A stretch of DNA of 25,928 bases. Origin: JAQTNA01 sp043743785. GTDB taxonomy: Bacteria > Pseudomonadota > Gammaproteobacteria > Burkholderiales > Rhodocyclaceae. The stretch spans positions 1 through 25,928 of the forward strand of contig JAYTVW010000121.1 in assembly GCA_043743785.1 (NCBI GenBank). The letters run 5' to 3'. Shown piece by piece: positions 15,527 to 23,967 of this stretch. Position 1 is the stretch's first letter. Each line of letters opens with the position of its first letter. A program made the position numbers and the translations under genes. A model generated the notes under the pieces. That model was not told the origin of the DNA, did not search any database, and worked only from the letters and a program-made list of their open reading frames with translations.

Positions 15527-16633
15527 ATGCATCTTCATTTCCTGGTTCCCGGCCTGCTCTGGCCAAACGAATACTACAAGGCGGCCCTCAAGGACATCCG
15601 GCTGCCAACCCTGTCCGCCCTGCTGGGCCGAGGCCAACGCCAATGGCAGAAACCTGTTTCCCGGGAAGACTGGCTGGCGCAACACTTCGGGCTGGCCCCC
15701 GCCCCCTTCGCCGCCCTGCGTCTGGCGGGCGAGGAAATGGACGATAACGAAGCCGGCACCACACCTTGCCCTCACCCCCTCTCCCTAAGGCGAGGGGAGC
15801 ATCGCGAGCCGCTACGCGGCTTTCGTAAGCCGGGAAACTGGCTGTGCGCCGACCCGGTGCAATTGAGCTTCACCCAGCAGAGCCTCATGCTGGCGGATGC
15901 CGGCACCCTGGATCTGTCCATGGAGGAGGCGCGGGCCGTCATCGAGAGCCTCAACCAGGAATTCCCGGACCTGGGCCAATTCCATGCCGCCGCACCGGAG
16001 CGCTGGTACCTCTCCCTGGCGAAGCCGGCAGCCCTGTCCACCCATCGCCTGGCGAAAGTAGTGGGCCGACGGGTGGATCGCTTCCTGCCGGAAGGTCCGG
16101 ACGGTCCCGCCTGGCGCCGGCATTTCAACGAGATCCAGGTCCTCTTGCATACCCACCCGGTCAATGCGGCCCGGGAAGCCGCCGGCCGACCCCGGGTGAA
16201 CAGCGTGTGGTTCTGGGGGGAAGGCAGCCTGCCTGCCGCCAACCCAAGCCCGCTTTTCGATGCGGTAATGAGCAACGACATCCTGGCCCGAGGCTTTGCT
16301 AGGCAAGCCGGCATAACGCCCCTGCCCAGCGACGCATCGCCCGGAAACGCCCGCCATACCCTGGCTATGCTGGACAGCCTCTACCGCCCGGCCCTGTACA
16401 GCGATCTTGACGCCTGGTGTACGGCCCTGGTCGCGCTGGAAGCAGAGAAACTGGCCCCAGCCCTGGCTTCCCTCAAGGCCGGCCGCATCAGCACTCTCAG
16501 CCTCACAGCCCTGGGGGACCGGGCCAGCCTGTCCCTCACCCTGCAACGCCGCGATTTATGGAAGTTCTGGCGCAGCCCAAGCCCCATCACTGCACTGGAC
16601 ATACCCGACTTGAGCGGGGAGGAAGCCGCATGA
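15527..16633 (+). CDS. RpfE-like conserved protein
   Basis: A 368-residue protein of the family often annotated as regulatory protein RpfE, found next to recJ in Xanthomonas and in many betaproteobacteria. No catalytic role is established to my knowledge. Family features are the start HLHFLVPGLLWP, a WLCADPVQL segment, FNEIQVLLHTHPVN and VNSVWFWGEG. Residues about 77-103 form an apparent insertion that splits an otherwise continuous match to the family; it is encoded by two palindromes (see 15755-15835). ATG 15527 is chosen by homology because no ribosome-binding site is clear; the frame stays open upstream only as the antisense of lolC and lolD. The stop overlaps the recJ start by four bases (ATGA), so the two are an operon. 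Confidence 0.8.
   Translation: MHLHFLVPGLLWPNEYYKAALKDIRLPTLSALLGRGQRQWQKPVSREDWLAQHFGLAPAPFAALRLAGEEMDDNEAGTTPCPHPLSLRRGEHREPLRGFRKPGNWLCADPVQLSFTQQSLMLADAGTLDLSMEEARAVIESLNQEFPDLGQFHAAAPERWYLSLAKPAALSTHRLAKVVGRRVDRFLPEGPDGPAWRRHFNEIQVLLHTHPVNAAREAAGRPRVNSVWFWGEGSLPAANPSPLFDAVMSNDILARGFARQAGITPLPSDASPGNARHTLAMLDSLYRPALYSDLDAWCTALVALEAEKLAPALASLKAGRISTLSLTALGDRASLSLTLQRRDLWKFWRSPSPITALDIPDLSGEEAA
15755..15835 (+). repeat. In-frame palindromic insertion inside the RpfE-like gene
   Basis: This stretch holds CCCCTC (15776-15781) pairing with GAGGGG (15792-15797) in a CCTCACCCCCTCTCCC-type context, followed by the perfect hairpin AGCCGC-TAC-GCGGCT (15807-15821). Both look like dispersed non-coding repeats, yet the reading frame stays open across them, adding about 27 residues rich in Pro, Arg and Gly. 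The boundaries are approximate. Confidence 0.6.
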
Positions 16634-18330
16634 CCCGACTGACCGAACGCCGGGCGCCGCAACGCGCCGTGGATATGTTGTCTCAATCCGGCATCCACCC
16701 CATGCTGGCCCGGCTCTATGCGGCCCGGGGCGTGGTCACCAAGGAAGATGTCAATCACGGCCTGGCGGCCCTCTTGCCGCCGGCCACTCTGAAGAACGCG
16801 GAAGCGGCTGCGGTACTGCTGGCGGACGCCATCAAGGCCGGCAAGCGCATGCTCATCGTGGCCGACTACGACTGCGACGGCGCCACTGCCTGCGCCGTGG
16901 GCGTGCGGGCGCTCAAGAGCTTCGGCGCCACGGTGGATTACCTGGTGCCCAACCGCTTTGAATACGGCTATGGCCTGACGCCGGAAATCGCCCGTCTGGC
17001 GGCGCAAAAGAAACCGGATCTGCTCATCACCGTGGACAACGGTATCGCCAGCGTGGAAGGCGTGGCGGAGGCGAAGCGCCTCGGCATGGCGACCCTGGTC
17101 ACCGACCACCATTTGCCGGGTGACGAACTGCCGGCGGCGGACTGCATCGTCAATCCCAACCAGCCCGGCTGCGGCTTCGCCAGCAAGAGCCTGGCGGGGG
17201 TGGGCGTCATGTTCTACGTCATGCTGGCCCTGCGGGCCGAACTCAGAAAGCGCGGCACCTTCGCCAGCCAGCCGGAACCGAACCTGGGCAAGCTACTGGA
17301 CCTGGTGGCCCTGGGCACGGTGGCGGACGTAGTGGGCCTGGACCACAACAACCGCATTCTCGTGGCCCAAGGCCTCACCCGCATCCGCAAGGGCCAGATG
17401 CAAGCGGGGCTGGATGCCCTCTTCCGGGTGGCCGGACGGGAGCCGACGCGCGCCACCACTTTTGATCTGGGTTTCGGCCTGGGGCCGCGCTTGAATGCCG
17501 CCGGGCGCCTCTCGGACATGAGCCTGGGCATTGAGGCCCTCATCACCGACGACCTGGCCCGAGCACTCAACATTGCCCAGGAACTGGACGCCCTCAACCG
17601 GGAACGCCGCACCATCGAGGCGGACATGCAGGAACAGGCCCTCATGCTGCTGGACGAAGTGGTGGAAGGGGAAGACAACGCCGCCCCGGCGGTGGTCATT
17701 TTCGACCCGGACTGGCACCAGGGCGTCATCGGTCTCCTGGCATCCCGGGTCAAGGACCGCCTGCACCGGCCGGTGATCGCCTTCGCCCGGGGCAAGGACG
17801 AGGAGCTGAAAGGTTCCGGCCGCTCCATCGCCGGCCTGCATCTGAGGGATGCCCTGGACCTGGTGTCCAAGCGCGCCCCCGGACTCATCCTGCGCTTCGG
17901 CGGCCACGCCGCTGCCGCCGGCCTGACCATCAAGGAAGATGACCTGCCTTGGTTCTCGGAACTTTTTGAGGAGACCTGCGCCGCCCTGCTCAGCCCGGCG
18001 GACCTGCAGCGCAGTCTGGAAACCGACGGCGCCCTGGAAACCGGCTACATGTCCCTGGAGTCGGCGCGTTTGCTGGAAGCGGAAATCTGGGGCCAGGGCT
18101 TCCCGGCGCCCATGTTCGCCGACGAATTCGAGGTGGATTCTCAGCGTATTCTCAAGGACAAGCACCTGAAGCTCACCCTGAAGAAGAACGGCAGCCGCTT
18201 CGAGGCCATACATTTCAACCGGGCCGATCCGGCCCCGCGCCGGGTGCGAGCCGCCTTCCGCCTCGGTGTGAATGAATACAACGGTGTGTCCAGCCTGCAG
18301 CTCATGGTGGAACACCTTGAAGAGGCGTGA
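16630..18330 (+). CDS. recJ: Single-stranded-DNA-specific 5'-3' exonuclease RecJ
   Basis: A 566-residue DHH/DHHA1 exonuclease that resects 5' ends in RecF-pathway recombination and acts in mismatch and base-excision repair. The DHH motifs are complete: DYDCDG (79-84), VDNG (about 135-138), TDHH (158-161), a GTVADVVGL segment and the LNAAGRLSDM motif. The DHHA1 part has KGSGRSI and FGGHAAAAG, followed by an OB-fold-like C-terminal domain. Length is close to E. coli RecJ (577). The ATG at 16630 overlaps the stop of the RpfE-like gene, so translation is probably coupled. The longer upstream frame to 16417 would overlap that gene and is not used. Confidence 0.96.
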   Translation: MTRLTERRAPQRAVDMLSQSGIHPMLARLYAARGVVTKEDVNHGLAALLPPATLKNAEAAAVLLADAIKAGKRMLIVADYDCDGATACAVGVRALKSFGATVDYLVPNRFEYGYGLTPEIARLAAQKKPDLLITVDNGIASVEGVAEAKRLGMATLVTDHHLPGDELPAADCIVNPNQPGCGFASKSLAGVGVMFYVMLALRAELRKRGTFASQPEPNLGKLLDLVALGTVADVVGLDHNNRILVAQGLTRIRKGQMQAGLDALFRVAGREPTRATTFDLGFGLGPRLNAAGRLSDMSLGIEALITDDLARALNIAQELDALNRERRTIEADMQEQALMLLDEVVEGEDNAAPAVVIFDPDWHQGVIGLLASRVKDRLHRPVIAFARGKDEELKGSGRSIAGLHLRDALDLVSKRAPGLILRFGGHAAAAGLTIKEDDLPWFSELFEETCAALLSPADLQRSLETDGALETGYMSLESARLLEAEIWGQGFPAPMFADEFEVDSQRILKDKHLKLTLKKNGSRFEAIHFNRADPAPRRVRAAFRLGVNEYNGVSSLQLMVEHLEEA

Positions 18331-18448
18331 ATTTCCCCAGCCCCCTCAGATATATTTCATTATTTAGCTCCAATGGCTCAAGTCCGGGCGATTCCGTGAC
18401 GATACAGTCCTACATTCAAAATCCCCTAAACAGTCCGGTCTCCGCGCA

Positions 18449-19495
18449 ATGCTGCAACTGATACGCAATGTCGTGCTCACCTCCGCCCGGCGGGACCGGA
18501 CGGAAATCAACCAAGCCCTGGTGGAGGCCATGGACGAGATCTTCCATCCCCTCGCCCTGTCCATACATCGCTGCTATCTGAACGACAGCGCCGTCATCAT
18601 CTTCGACTGTGCCGGCGTTGGCCCGGATGGTCACTATTGCCGCAACGCCTACCTGCCCGACCGGCGCTACTGCCGCAGCATCAAAGATGACCCGCTGTTG
18701 GCACGCTGCGGCAAGGAGATGGCCATTGTCCTCGACAAGCTGGACGAGGGTTCGATCCGCATGGTCTTCCCGGTACTGCAGGAAGAACACCTGCTCTACC
18801 TGATTGATGTCACCCTGCCCGCCGACTTCCCTGCGGACCAGCGCGTCGTGCTCATGGGCCTGACCGAATATTTCAGCAATCACATCGGCCTCCTGGATTA
18901 CGGTGAAACGGACACCCTCACCCGGCTCTCGAATCGCAAGACCTTCGACAAGCATCTTTTCGAGGTGCTGGGCAAGCCGGCCTGCGACACCGCCGAAGAC
19001 CCCAATGCATCGCCACACCGACGCCAGGGCGGGGGCGAGGACGCGGGGCACTGGCTGGCGGTCTGCGACATAGACAAGTTCAAGTCCATCAATGACAACT
19101 TCGGCCACCTCATGGGGGACGAAGTGCTGGTGGTACTGGCGCAACTGATGAAAAGCTCTTTCCGCTTCGACGACCAGCTGTTCCGTTTCGGCGGTGAGGA
19201 GTTCATCGCCGTGCTGCAACCGACCAACCGGGAAGGCGCCATCGTGGTCTTCGAGCGTTTCCGCACGGCCGTGGAATCCCACGATTTCAGCCGTGTCGGC
19301 CGGGTCACCATCAGCTCGGGTTTCACCCGCCTGCGCCCCAACGACCTGCCCTCGGACGTCATCGGCCGCGCCGATGAGGCCCTGTACTGGGCCAAACAGA
19401 ACGGCCGTAACCAGGCCTGCCTGTACGAAGACCTGGTGGAGCAAGGCAAGCTGAAGGCCAAGGTCGCCGATACCAACGACCTTGAATTGTTCTGA
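18449..19495 (+). CDS. Diguanylate cyclase with unassigned N-terminal sensor domain
   Basis: A 348-residue soluble protein. Residues 1-150 form a mixed alpha/beta region rich in cysteines (Cys42, 54, 64, 75, 87), perhaps GAF-like, which I cannot assign. A GGDEF domain follows (about 151-330): the metal-binding aspartates are in CDIDKFK (Asp207, Asp209), the active-site motif is GGEEF (248-252), and an inhibitory I-site RFDD (239-242) sits the standard five residues before it. It should make c-di-GMP and be product-inhibited. An insertion of about 26 polar residues (175-200) separates the first GGDEF helix from the next strand. The start has no clear ribosome-binding site. Its stop overlaps the truC start by one base (TGATG). 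Confidence 0.9.
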   Translation: MLQLIRNVVLTSARRDRTEINQALVEAMDEIFHPLALSIHRCYLNDSAVIIFDCAGVGPDGHYCRNAYLPDRRYCRSIKDDPLLARCGKEMAIVLDKLDEGSIRMVFPVLQEEHLLYLIDVTLPADFPADQRVVLMGLTEYFSNHIGLLDYGETDTLTRLSNRKTFDKHLFEVLGKPACDTAEDPNASPHRRQGGGEDAGHWLAVCDIDKFKSINDNFGHLMGDEVLVVLAQLMKSSFRFDDQLFRFGGEEFIAVLQPTNREGAIVVFERFRTAVESHDFSRVGRVTISSGFTRLRPNDLPSDVIGRADEALYWAKQNGRNQACLYEDLVEQGKLKAKVADTNDLELF

Positions 19496-20256
19496 TGAAC
19501 GAAGCATCCTCGCCGGAGGCAGAACTGCCCATCCTGTACCGGGACGAGCACATCATCGTCATCAACAAGCCTTCCGGGTTGCTGGTACACCGCACCCACC
19601 TGGACTTCTACGAAACGCGCTTCGCCCTGCAGATTCTGCGAAACCAGATCGGCCGGCGGGTGTACCCGGTACATCGCCTGGACAAGGGCACTTCCGGCGT
19701 GCTGCTTTTCGCCCTGGACCGGGACACGGGCCGCGCCCTGTCGTGCCAGTTCGAGCAGCAGGAAATCAAGAAATCCTATGTGGCCGTCGTGCGCGGCTGG
19801 CCGGAGGACTCGGGCGTGATCGACCACACCCTGAGCCGGAGGGTGGACGACGCCGAGTTTCACGACGCACGGGCCGACGACCTGCCCCAACCCGCGGTAA
19901 CCCGCTACAAGACCCTGGCCACGGTGGAATTGCCCCACCGGGTAGACCGCTACCCCAGCAGCCGCTACGCCTTGGTGGAACTAGAACCCCTCACCGGGCG
20001 CCGGCACCAGCTCCGGCGCCACCTGAAGCACATCAGCCACCCCATCATCGGCGACGCCAGTTTCGGCAAGGGCCGCCACAACCGGCTGTTCCAGGAACTC
20101 TTCGGCTGCCAGCGCCTGCTGCTGGCCTGCACAACCATGTCCCTCATCCACCCGGTAAGCGGTGCCGCCCTGACGCTGGAAGCACCGCTGTCGGAGGATT
20201 TCGCCAGTGTGCTGAAGCAACTGGGCTGGCAGCATCCGCAAAGGGGGAAGGACTAA
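19495..20256 (+). CDS. truC: tRNA pseudouridine(65) synthase TruC
   Basis: A 253-residue RluA-family enzyme that converts U65 of certain tRNAs to pseudouridine. It matches E. coli TruC closely along its length: NKPSGLLVHR near the start, the catalytic HRLD motif (60-63, Asp63), QFEQQEIKKSY, PQPAVTRY and LVELEPLTGRRHQLRRHLKHI. The RHQLRRHL segment and the absence of an S4 domain separate it from RluB/E/F and RluD types. The ATG overlaps the stop of the diguanylate cyclase gene, so ribosomes may re-initiate. The last codon GAC and stop TAA lie in the left end of the palindromic element at 20251. Confidence 0.93.
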   Translation: MNEASSPEAELPILYRDEHIIVINKPSGLLVHRTHLDFYETRFALQILRNQIGRRVYPVHRLDKGTSGVLLFALDRDTGRALSCQFEQQEIKKSYVAVVRGWPEDSGVIDHTLSRRVDDAEFHDARADDLPQPAVTRYKTLATVELPHRVDRYPSSRYALVELEPLTGRRHQLRRHLKHISHPIIGDASFGKGRHNRLFQELFGCQRLLLACTTMSLIHPVSGAALTLEAPLSEDFASVLKQLGWQHPQRGKD

Positions 20257-20386
20257 ACGCCGAGGCGCAGAGGCGCCGAGAGTTCGGTGAGATATGCACG
20301 TTTTCCCATTCAAACAGATACCGAGCACCACTTGAGCCACATGCTCTCGCCTTTCCTCCGCGTCTCGGCGCCTCGGCGTTTCAAAC
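20251..20386. repeat. Palindromic element copy 1 (127-bp core plus shared flanks)
   Basis: Left arm AAACGCCGAGGCGC followed by AGAGGCGCCGAG (20255-20280) is three tandem 8-mers of type CGCMGAGG. It is answered by a right arm ending GCGCCTCGGCGTTT (to 20381). The same arms occur at 20883-21009, and both copies share the flanks GACT before and CAAAC after. The 72-bp core between arms differs fully from copy 2; it has its own small inverted pair TCGGT/ACCGA. The left end carries the truC stop codon. Confidence 0.85.
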
Positions 20387-20407
20387 AGCTTTTCCAAGGT
20401 TTTGAAT

Positions 20408-20854
20408 ATGCGCATCTGGGTTGACGGGGACGCCTGTCCCAAGCCGGTCAAGGACATTCTCTTTCGCGCCGCCGAGCGGGCCGAAATCAAGCTGACGCTG
20501 GTGGCCAACCGGGCCCTGCACACCTTCCCCTCCCCCTGGGTATCGGCGGTGGTGGTGCCCAGCGGTTTCGACGTGGCGGACCAGTACATCGTGGACCAGG
20601 TTGCCGCCTGCGACCTGGTGATCACCGCCGACATCCCCCTGGCCGCACAGGTGGTGGACAAGGGCGGGCTGGTCCTCACGCCCCATGGGGTGCGCTACGG
20701 CAAGGAGAACATCCGGGAAGCCCTGGCCCTGCGGGATTTCATGGCGACCCTGCGGGAGAGCGGTGTACAGACCGGCGGCCCGGCCGCCTTTGGCCCGTCA
20801 GACCGGCAGGCCTTTGCCAACGCCCTGGATCGCCTGCTGGCGATGGCACGTTGA
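20408..20854 (+). CDS. yaiI: YaiI/UPF0178 (DUF188) family protein
   Basis: A 148-residue soluble protein of the widespread YaiI family, whose fold is thought to resemble PIN/NYN-type nucleases but whose activity is not established to my knowledge. The family start IWVDGDACP (3-11) carries the conserved aspartates, and VPSGFDVADQYIV (about 51-63), DLVITADIPLA (about 71-81) and a GVRYGKENI segment follow. ATG 20408 is preceded by AAGG about nine bases upstream; a TTG two codons earlier is less likely. It stands alone between two copies of the same palindromic element, with 26 bp from copy 1 to the start and 24 bp from the stop to copy 2. Confidence 0.9.
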   Translation: MRIWVDGDACPKPVKDILFRAAERAEIKLTLVANRALHTFPSPWVSAVVVPSGFDVADQYIVDQVAACDLVITADIPLAAQVVDKGGLVLTPHGVRYGKENIREALALRDFMATLRESGVQTGGPAAFGPSDRQAFANALDRLLAMAR

Positions 20855-20878
20855 CCCATCACCCTTGAAAAGGCAGTT

Positions 20879-21014
20879 GACTAAACGCCGAGGCGCAGAG
20901 GCGCCGAGAAAACAAAGGCTTCGCAGCAATCGGTGCCTCACCAAACGGGGGAAGCCGATTCCACCGTCAAATTCTTGTTTTTCCTCTGCGCCTCGGCGCC
21001 TCGGCGTTTCAAAC
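20879..21014. repeat. Palindromic element copy 2 (127-bp core plus shared flanks)
   Basis: The left arm (20883-20908) is identical to that of copy 1 over 26 bases. The right arm (20981-21009) differs from copy 1 at two positions. Total arm-to-arm length is again exactly 127 bp. The 72-bp core has no visible likeness to copy 1 but has its own inverted pair GGCTTC/GAAGCC and lets the outer stem continue through AAAACAA and TTGTTT. GACT and CAAAC flank it as in copy 1. Confidence 0.85.
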
Positions 21015-21036
21015 TGAGTTTTTTAGGATCACCGTT

Positions 21037-21093
21037 ATCGCGGACAAGGTCCGCTTCTGCGAAGCCCAGTAGGAGCGGCCCCTGCCCGCGAAG
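21037..21093. repeat. Pair of inverted REP-like units (BIME-like)
   Basis: The first unit contains the perfect hairpin GCGGAC-AAG-GTCCGC (21040-21054). The second begins GTAGGAGCGG (21069) and ends GCCCGCGAA. Together they resemble the head-to-head REP units GTAGGAGCGGGC...GCCCGCGA well known in Pseudomonas. They sit between the palindromic element and the end of the minus-strand response-regulator gene. Confidence 0.6.
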
Positions 21094-21118
21094 AGTCGGA
21101 AACCTTCCCTACTTCACA

Positions 21119-22093
21119 TCAGGCCGGTACCTGACCGGCCCAGACGATGCGCGCACGGCCCCGTTCCTTGGCCTCGTAGAGCGCCCGGTCGGCCAGGCCC
21201 AGCAGTTTGCCCGGTTCGCCGGTGCTGGCCGACGGCTGCAGCGTCGCCACGCCAAAACTGGCGGTCACACAGGGGGAAACCCGGGAACCCTTGTGGGCCA
21301 TGTGCAGGGCCTGGATATTCTCCAGGGCGCGCTGGGCGACGCAACGGGCGCCTTCCAGGGGTGTATTGGCCAACACCACGGCGAACTCCTCGCCGCCATA
21401 GCGCGCCGCCACATCGCCGGGGCGCATCACCGCGTGGGCGATCGCCTGGGCCACCGACTTGAGGCAGACGTCGCCGGCCTGGTGACCATAGGTATCGTTG
21501 TAGAGCTTGAAGTAATCCACGTCGGCAATGAGCAGCGACAAGGGGGTTTTCTCCCGCATGGCTCTAGCCCATTCCCGGGAAAGTACTTCATCGAAACGGC
21601 GCCGGTTGGCTATGCCGGTCAGGCCATCGATGGCCACCATGGTGGCGAGCTTCTCGTTGGCGTCATTGAGGCGCTCATTGGCCACGGAGAGTTGCCGGGT
21701 GCGTTCCAGCAGGGTCTGGCGAATGCGGTTGATGCGACGCAGAGCGCTCATCTTGCTCATGAGCACCAACTCACTCACCGGCTTGTTGAGATAATCGTCG
21801 CCTCCCGCCGCGATCCCCTTGGACAGGCTTTCTTCATTGGACAGCCCCGTCAGGAAGATGATGGGCGTCCACTGGTCCGGCGGTTCGTCCGCACGGATGC
21901 GGCGGGCCACCTCGAAACCATCCAGACCCGGCATTTCCACGTCGAGCAGGATGAAGTCCGGCGCCTCGGCCTGGTAACGCTCCAGCGCCTCGATGCCGTT
22001 GCGCGCCACAACGACGTCCAGCCCCATTTGCCGTACCAGTTCGCCATGGTAGGCGAGGCTGGAGGGCGAATCATCCACTACCAGAACCTTCAT
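21119..22093 (-). CDS. Response regulator with diguanylate cyclase (GGDEF) output
   Basis: A 324-residue REC-GGDEF protein that should make c-di-GMP when phosphorylated. The receiver (about 1-120) has Asp7-Asp8, phospho-acceptor Asp51 in LLDVEMPG, Thr82 and Lys104. A short coiled linker (125-152) leads to the GGDEF domain, with ADVDYFK metal ligands (Asp191, Asp193), GGEEF (233-237) and an I-site RPGD (224-227) five residues before it. The layout resembles PleD/WspR-type cyclases with one receiver. The start at 22093 is chosen over a longer frame to 22123 because GGAGGT lies just upstream and the receiver begins there. No partner kinase is adjacent; the hybrid kinase at 7968 is a possible but unproven partner. 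Confidence 0.95.
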   Translation of the reverse strand: MKVLVVDDSPSSLAYHGELVRQMGLDVVVARNGIEALERYQAEAPDFILLDVEMPGLDGFEVARRIRADEPPDQWTPIIFLTGLSNEESLSKGIAAGGDDYLNKPVSELVLMSKMSALRRINRIRQTLLERTRQLSVANERLNDANEKLATMVAIDGLTGIANRRRFDEVLSREWARAMREKTPLSLLIADVDYFKLYNDTYGHQAGDVCLKSVAQAIAHAVMRPGDVAARYGGEEFAVVLANTPLEGARCVAQRALENIQALHMAHKGSRVSPCVTASFGVATLQPSASTGEPGKLLGLADRALYEAKERGRARIVWAGQVPA

Positions 22094-22210
22094 TTGACCT
22101 CCGTCCGTCCCGGCTTCCCGCACACTCTGGATGCAGCAATGACCTCAGCACCATAACGGCTGCCCCATGGAAAACTTTATTCCGCAGGGCGTAAACACAA
22201 TGCGGACATC

Positions 22211-22246
22211 AAAAGCACAAAGGCCGCCATCTGGCGACCTTTGCGC
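22211..22246 (-). terminator. Terminator downstream of tRNA-Gly
   Basis: On the minus strand a long stem GCGCAAAGGTCGCC pairs with GGCGGCCTTTGTGC around a short ATCT/AGAT loop and is followed by TTTT. It starts about 25 bp after the tRNA 3' end and is well placed to end the tRNA transcript. Confidence 0.75.
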
Positions 22247-22270
22247 TATTCCAGCGGAACTGGAAGTATT

Positions 22271-22346
22271 TGGAGCGGCAGAAGAGTCTCGAACTCTCGA
22301 CCTATACCTTGGCAAGGTATCGCTCTACCAACTGAGCTACTGCCGC
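22271..22346 (-). tRNA. glyV: tRNA-Gly (anticodon GCC)
   Basis: The 76-base minus-strand sequence folds as a full cloverleaf: acceptor GCGGCAG pairs with CTGCCGC, then T and an encoded CCA (complement at 22271-22273). The D-arm contains AGCTCAGTTGGTAGAGC. The anticodon stem ATACC/GGTAT closes the loop TTGCCAA, giving anticodon GCC (complement at 22311-22313). The T-loop is TTCGAGA. The symbol follows E. coli usage and may differ in other annotations. Confidence 0.97.
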
Positions 22347-22379
22347 GTTGTCTGCTGTCTGCAGCAACGAGAGCGCCGC

Positions 22380-22407
22380 ATTCTACACGAAAACTTTTTT
22401 CCAGCAA
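22380..22407 (-). promoter_or_regulatory. Probable promoter of tRNA-Gly
   Basis: On the minus strand TTGCTG (22402-22407) and TAGAAT (22380-22385) are spaced by 16 bp. Transcription would begin about 27 bases before the tRNA 5' end at 22346. Confidence 0.5.
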
Positions 22408-22440
22408 GGGGCAATCCACATGATTTTTCCGGGGCACATA

Positions 22441-22466
22441 AAAACGGCGGCCTCAGCCGCCGTTTT
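22441..22466. terminator. Strong bidirectional terminator after ccoG
   Basis: A perfect 11-bp stem, AAAACGGCGGC (22441-22451) with GCCGCCGTTTT (22456-22466), encloses a CTCA loop. The A and T tracts at its ends give a T run in either direction. It lies 17 bp beyond the ccoG stop and separates that gene from the tRNA promoter. Confidence 0.85.
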
Positions 22467-22482
22467 CGCCAAACTGAATCGC

Positions 22483-23904
<1,422 letters not shown>

Positions 23905-23967
23905 GGCTGGATTTCCGGATTGGGCAAATGGTAAAAATTCCGTGGTGCGAATTCTACAGGCGCCGGG

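Noticed and set aside
20251..21014. The repeated arms as part of a CRISPR array.
   Set aside because: There are only two copies, each internally palindromic across 127 bp, separated by a gene, with no regular repeat-spacer order and no cas genes.
21040..21054. GCGGAC-AAG-GTCCGC as an intrinsic terminator of yaiI.
   Set aside because: No T run follows it, and it forms part of a REP-like pair that explains it better.
22211..22346. tRNA-Gly as an attachment site for an integrated element.
   Set aside because: No integrase gene, no duplicated tRNA 3' end, and ordinary housekeeping genes on both sides.
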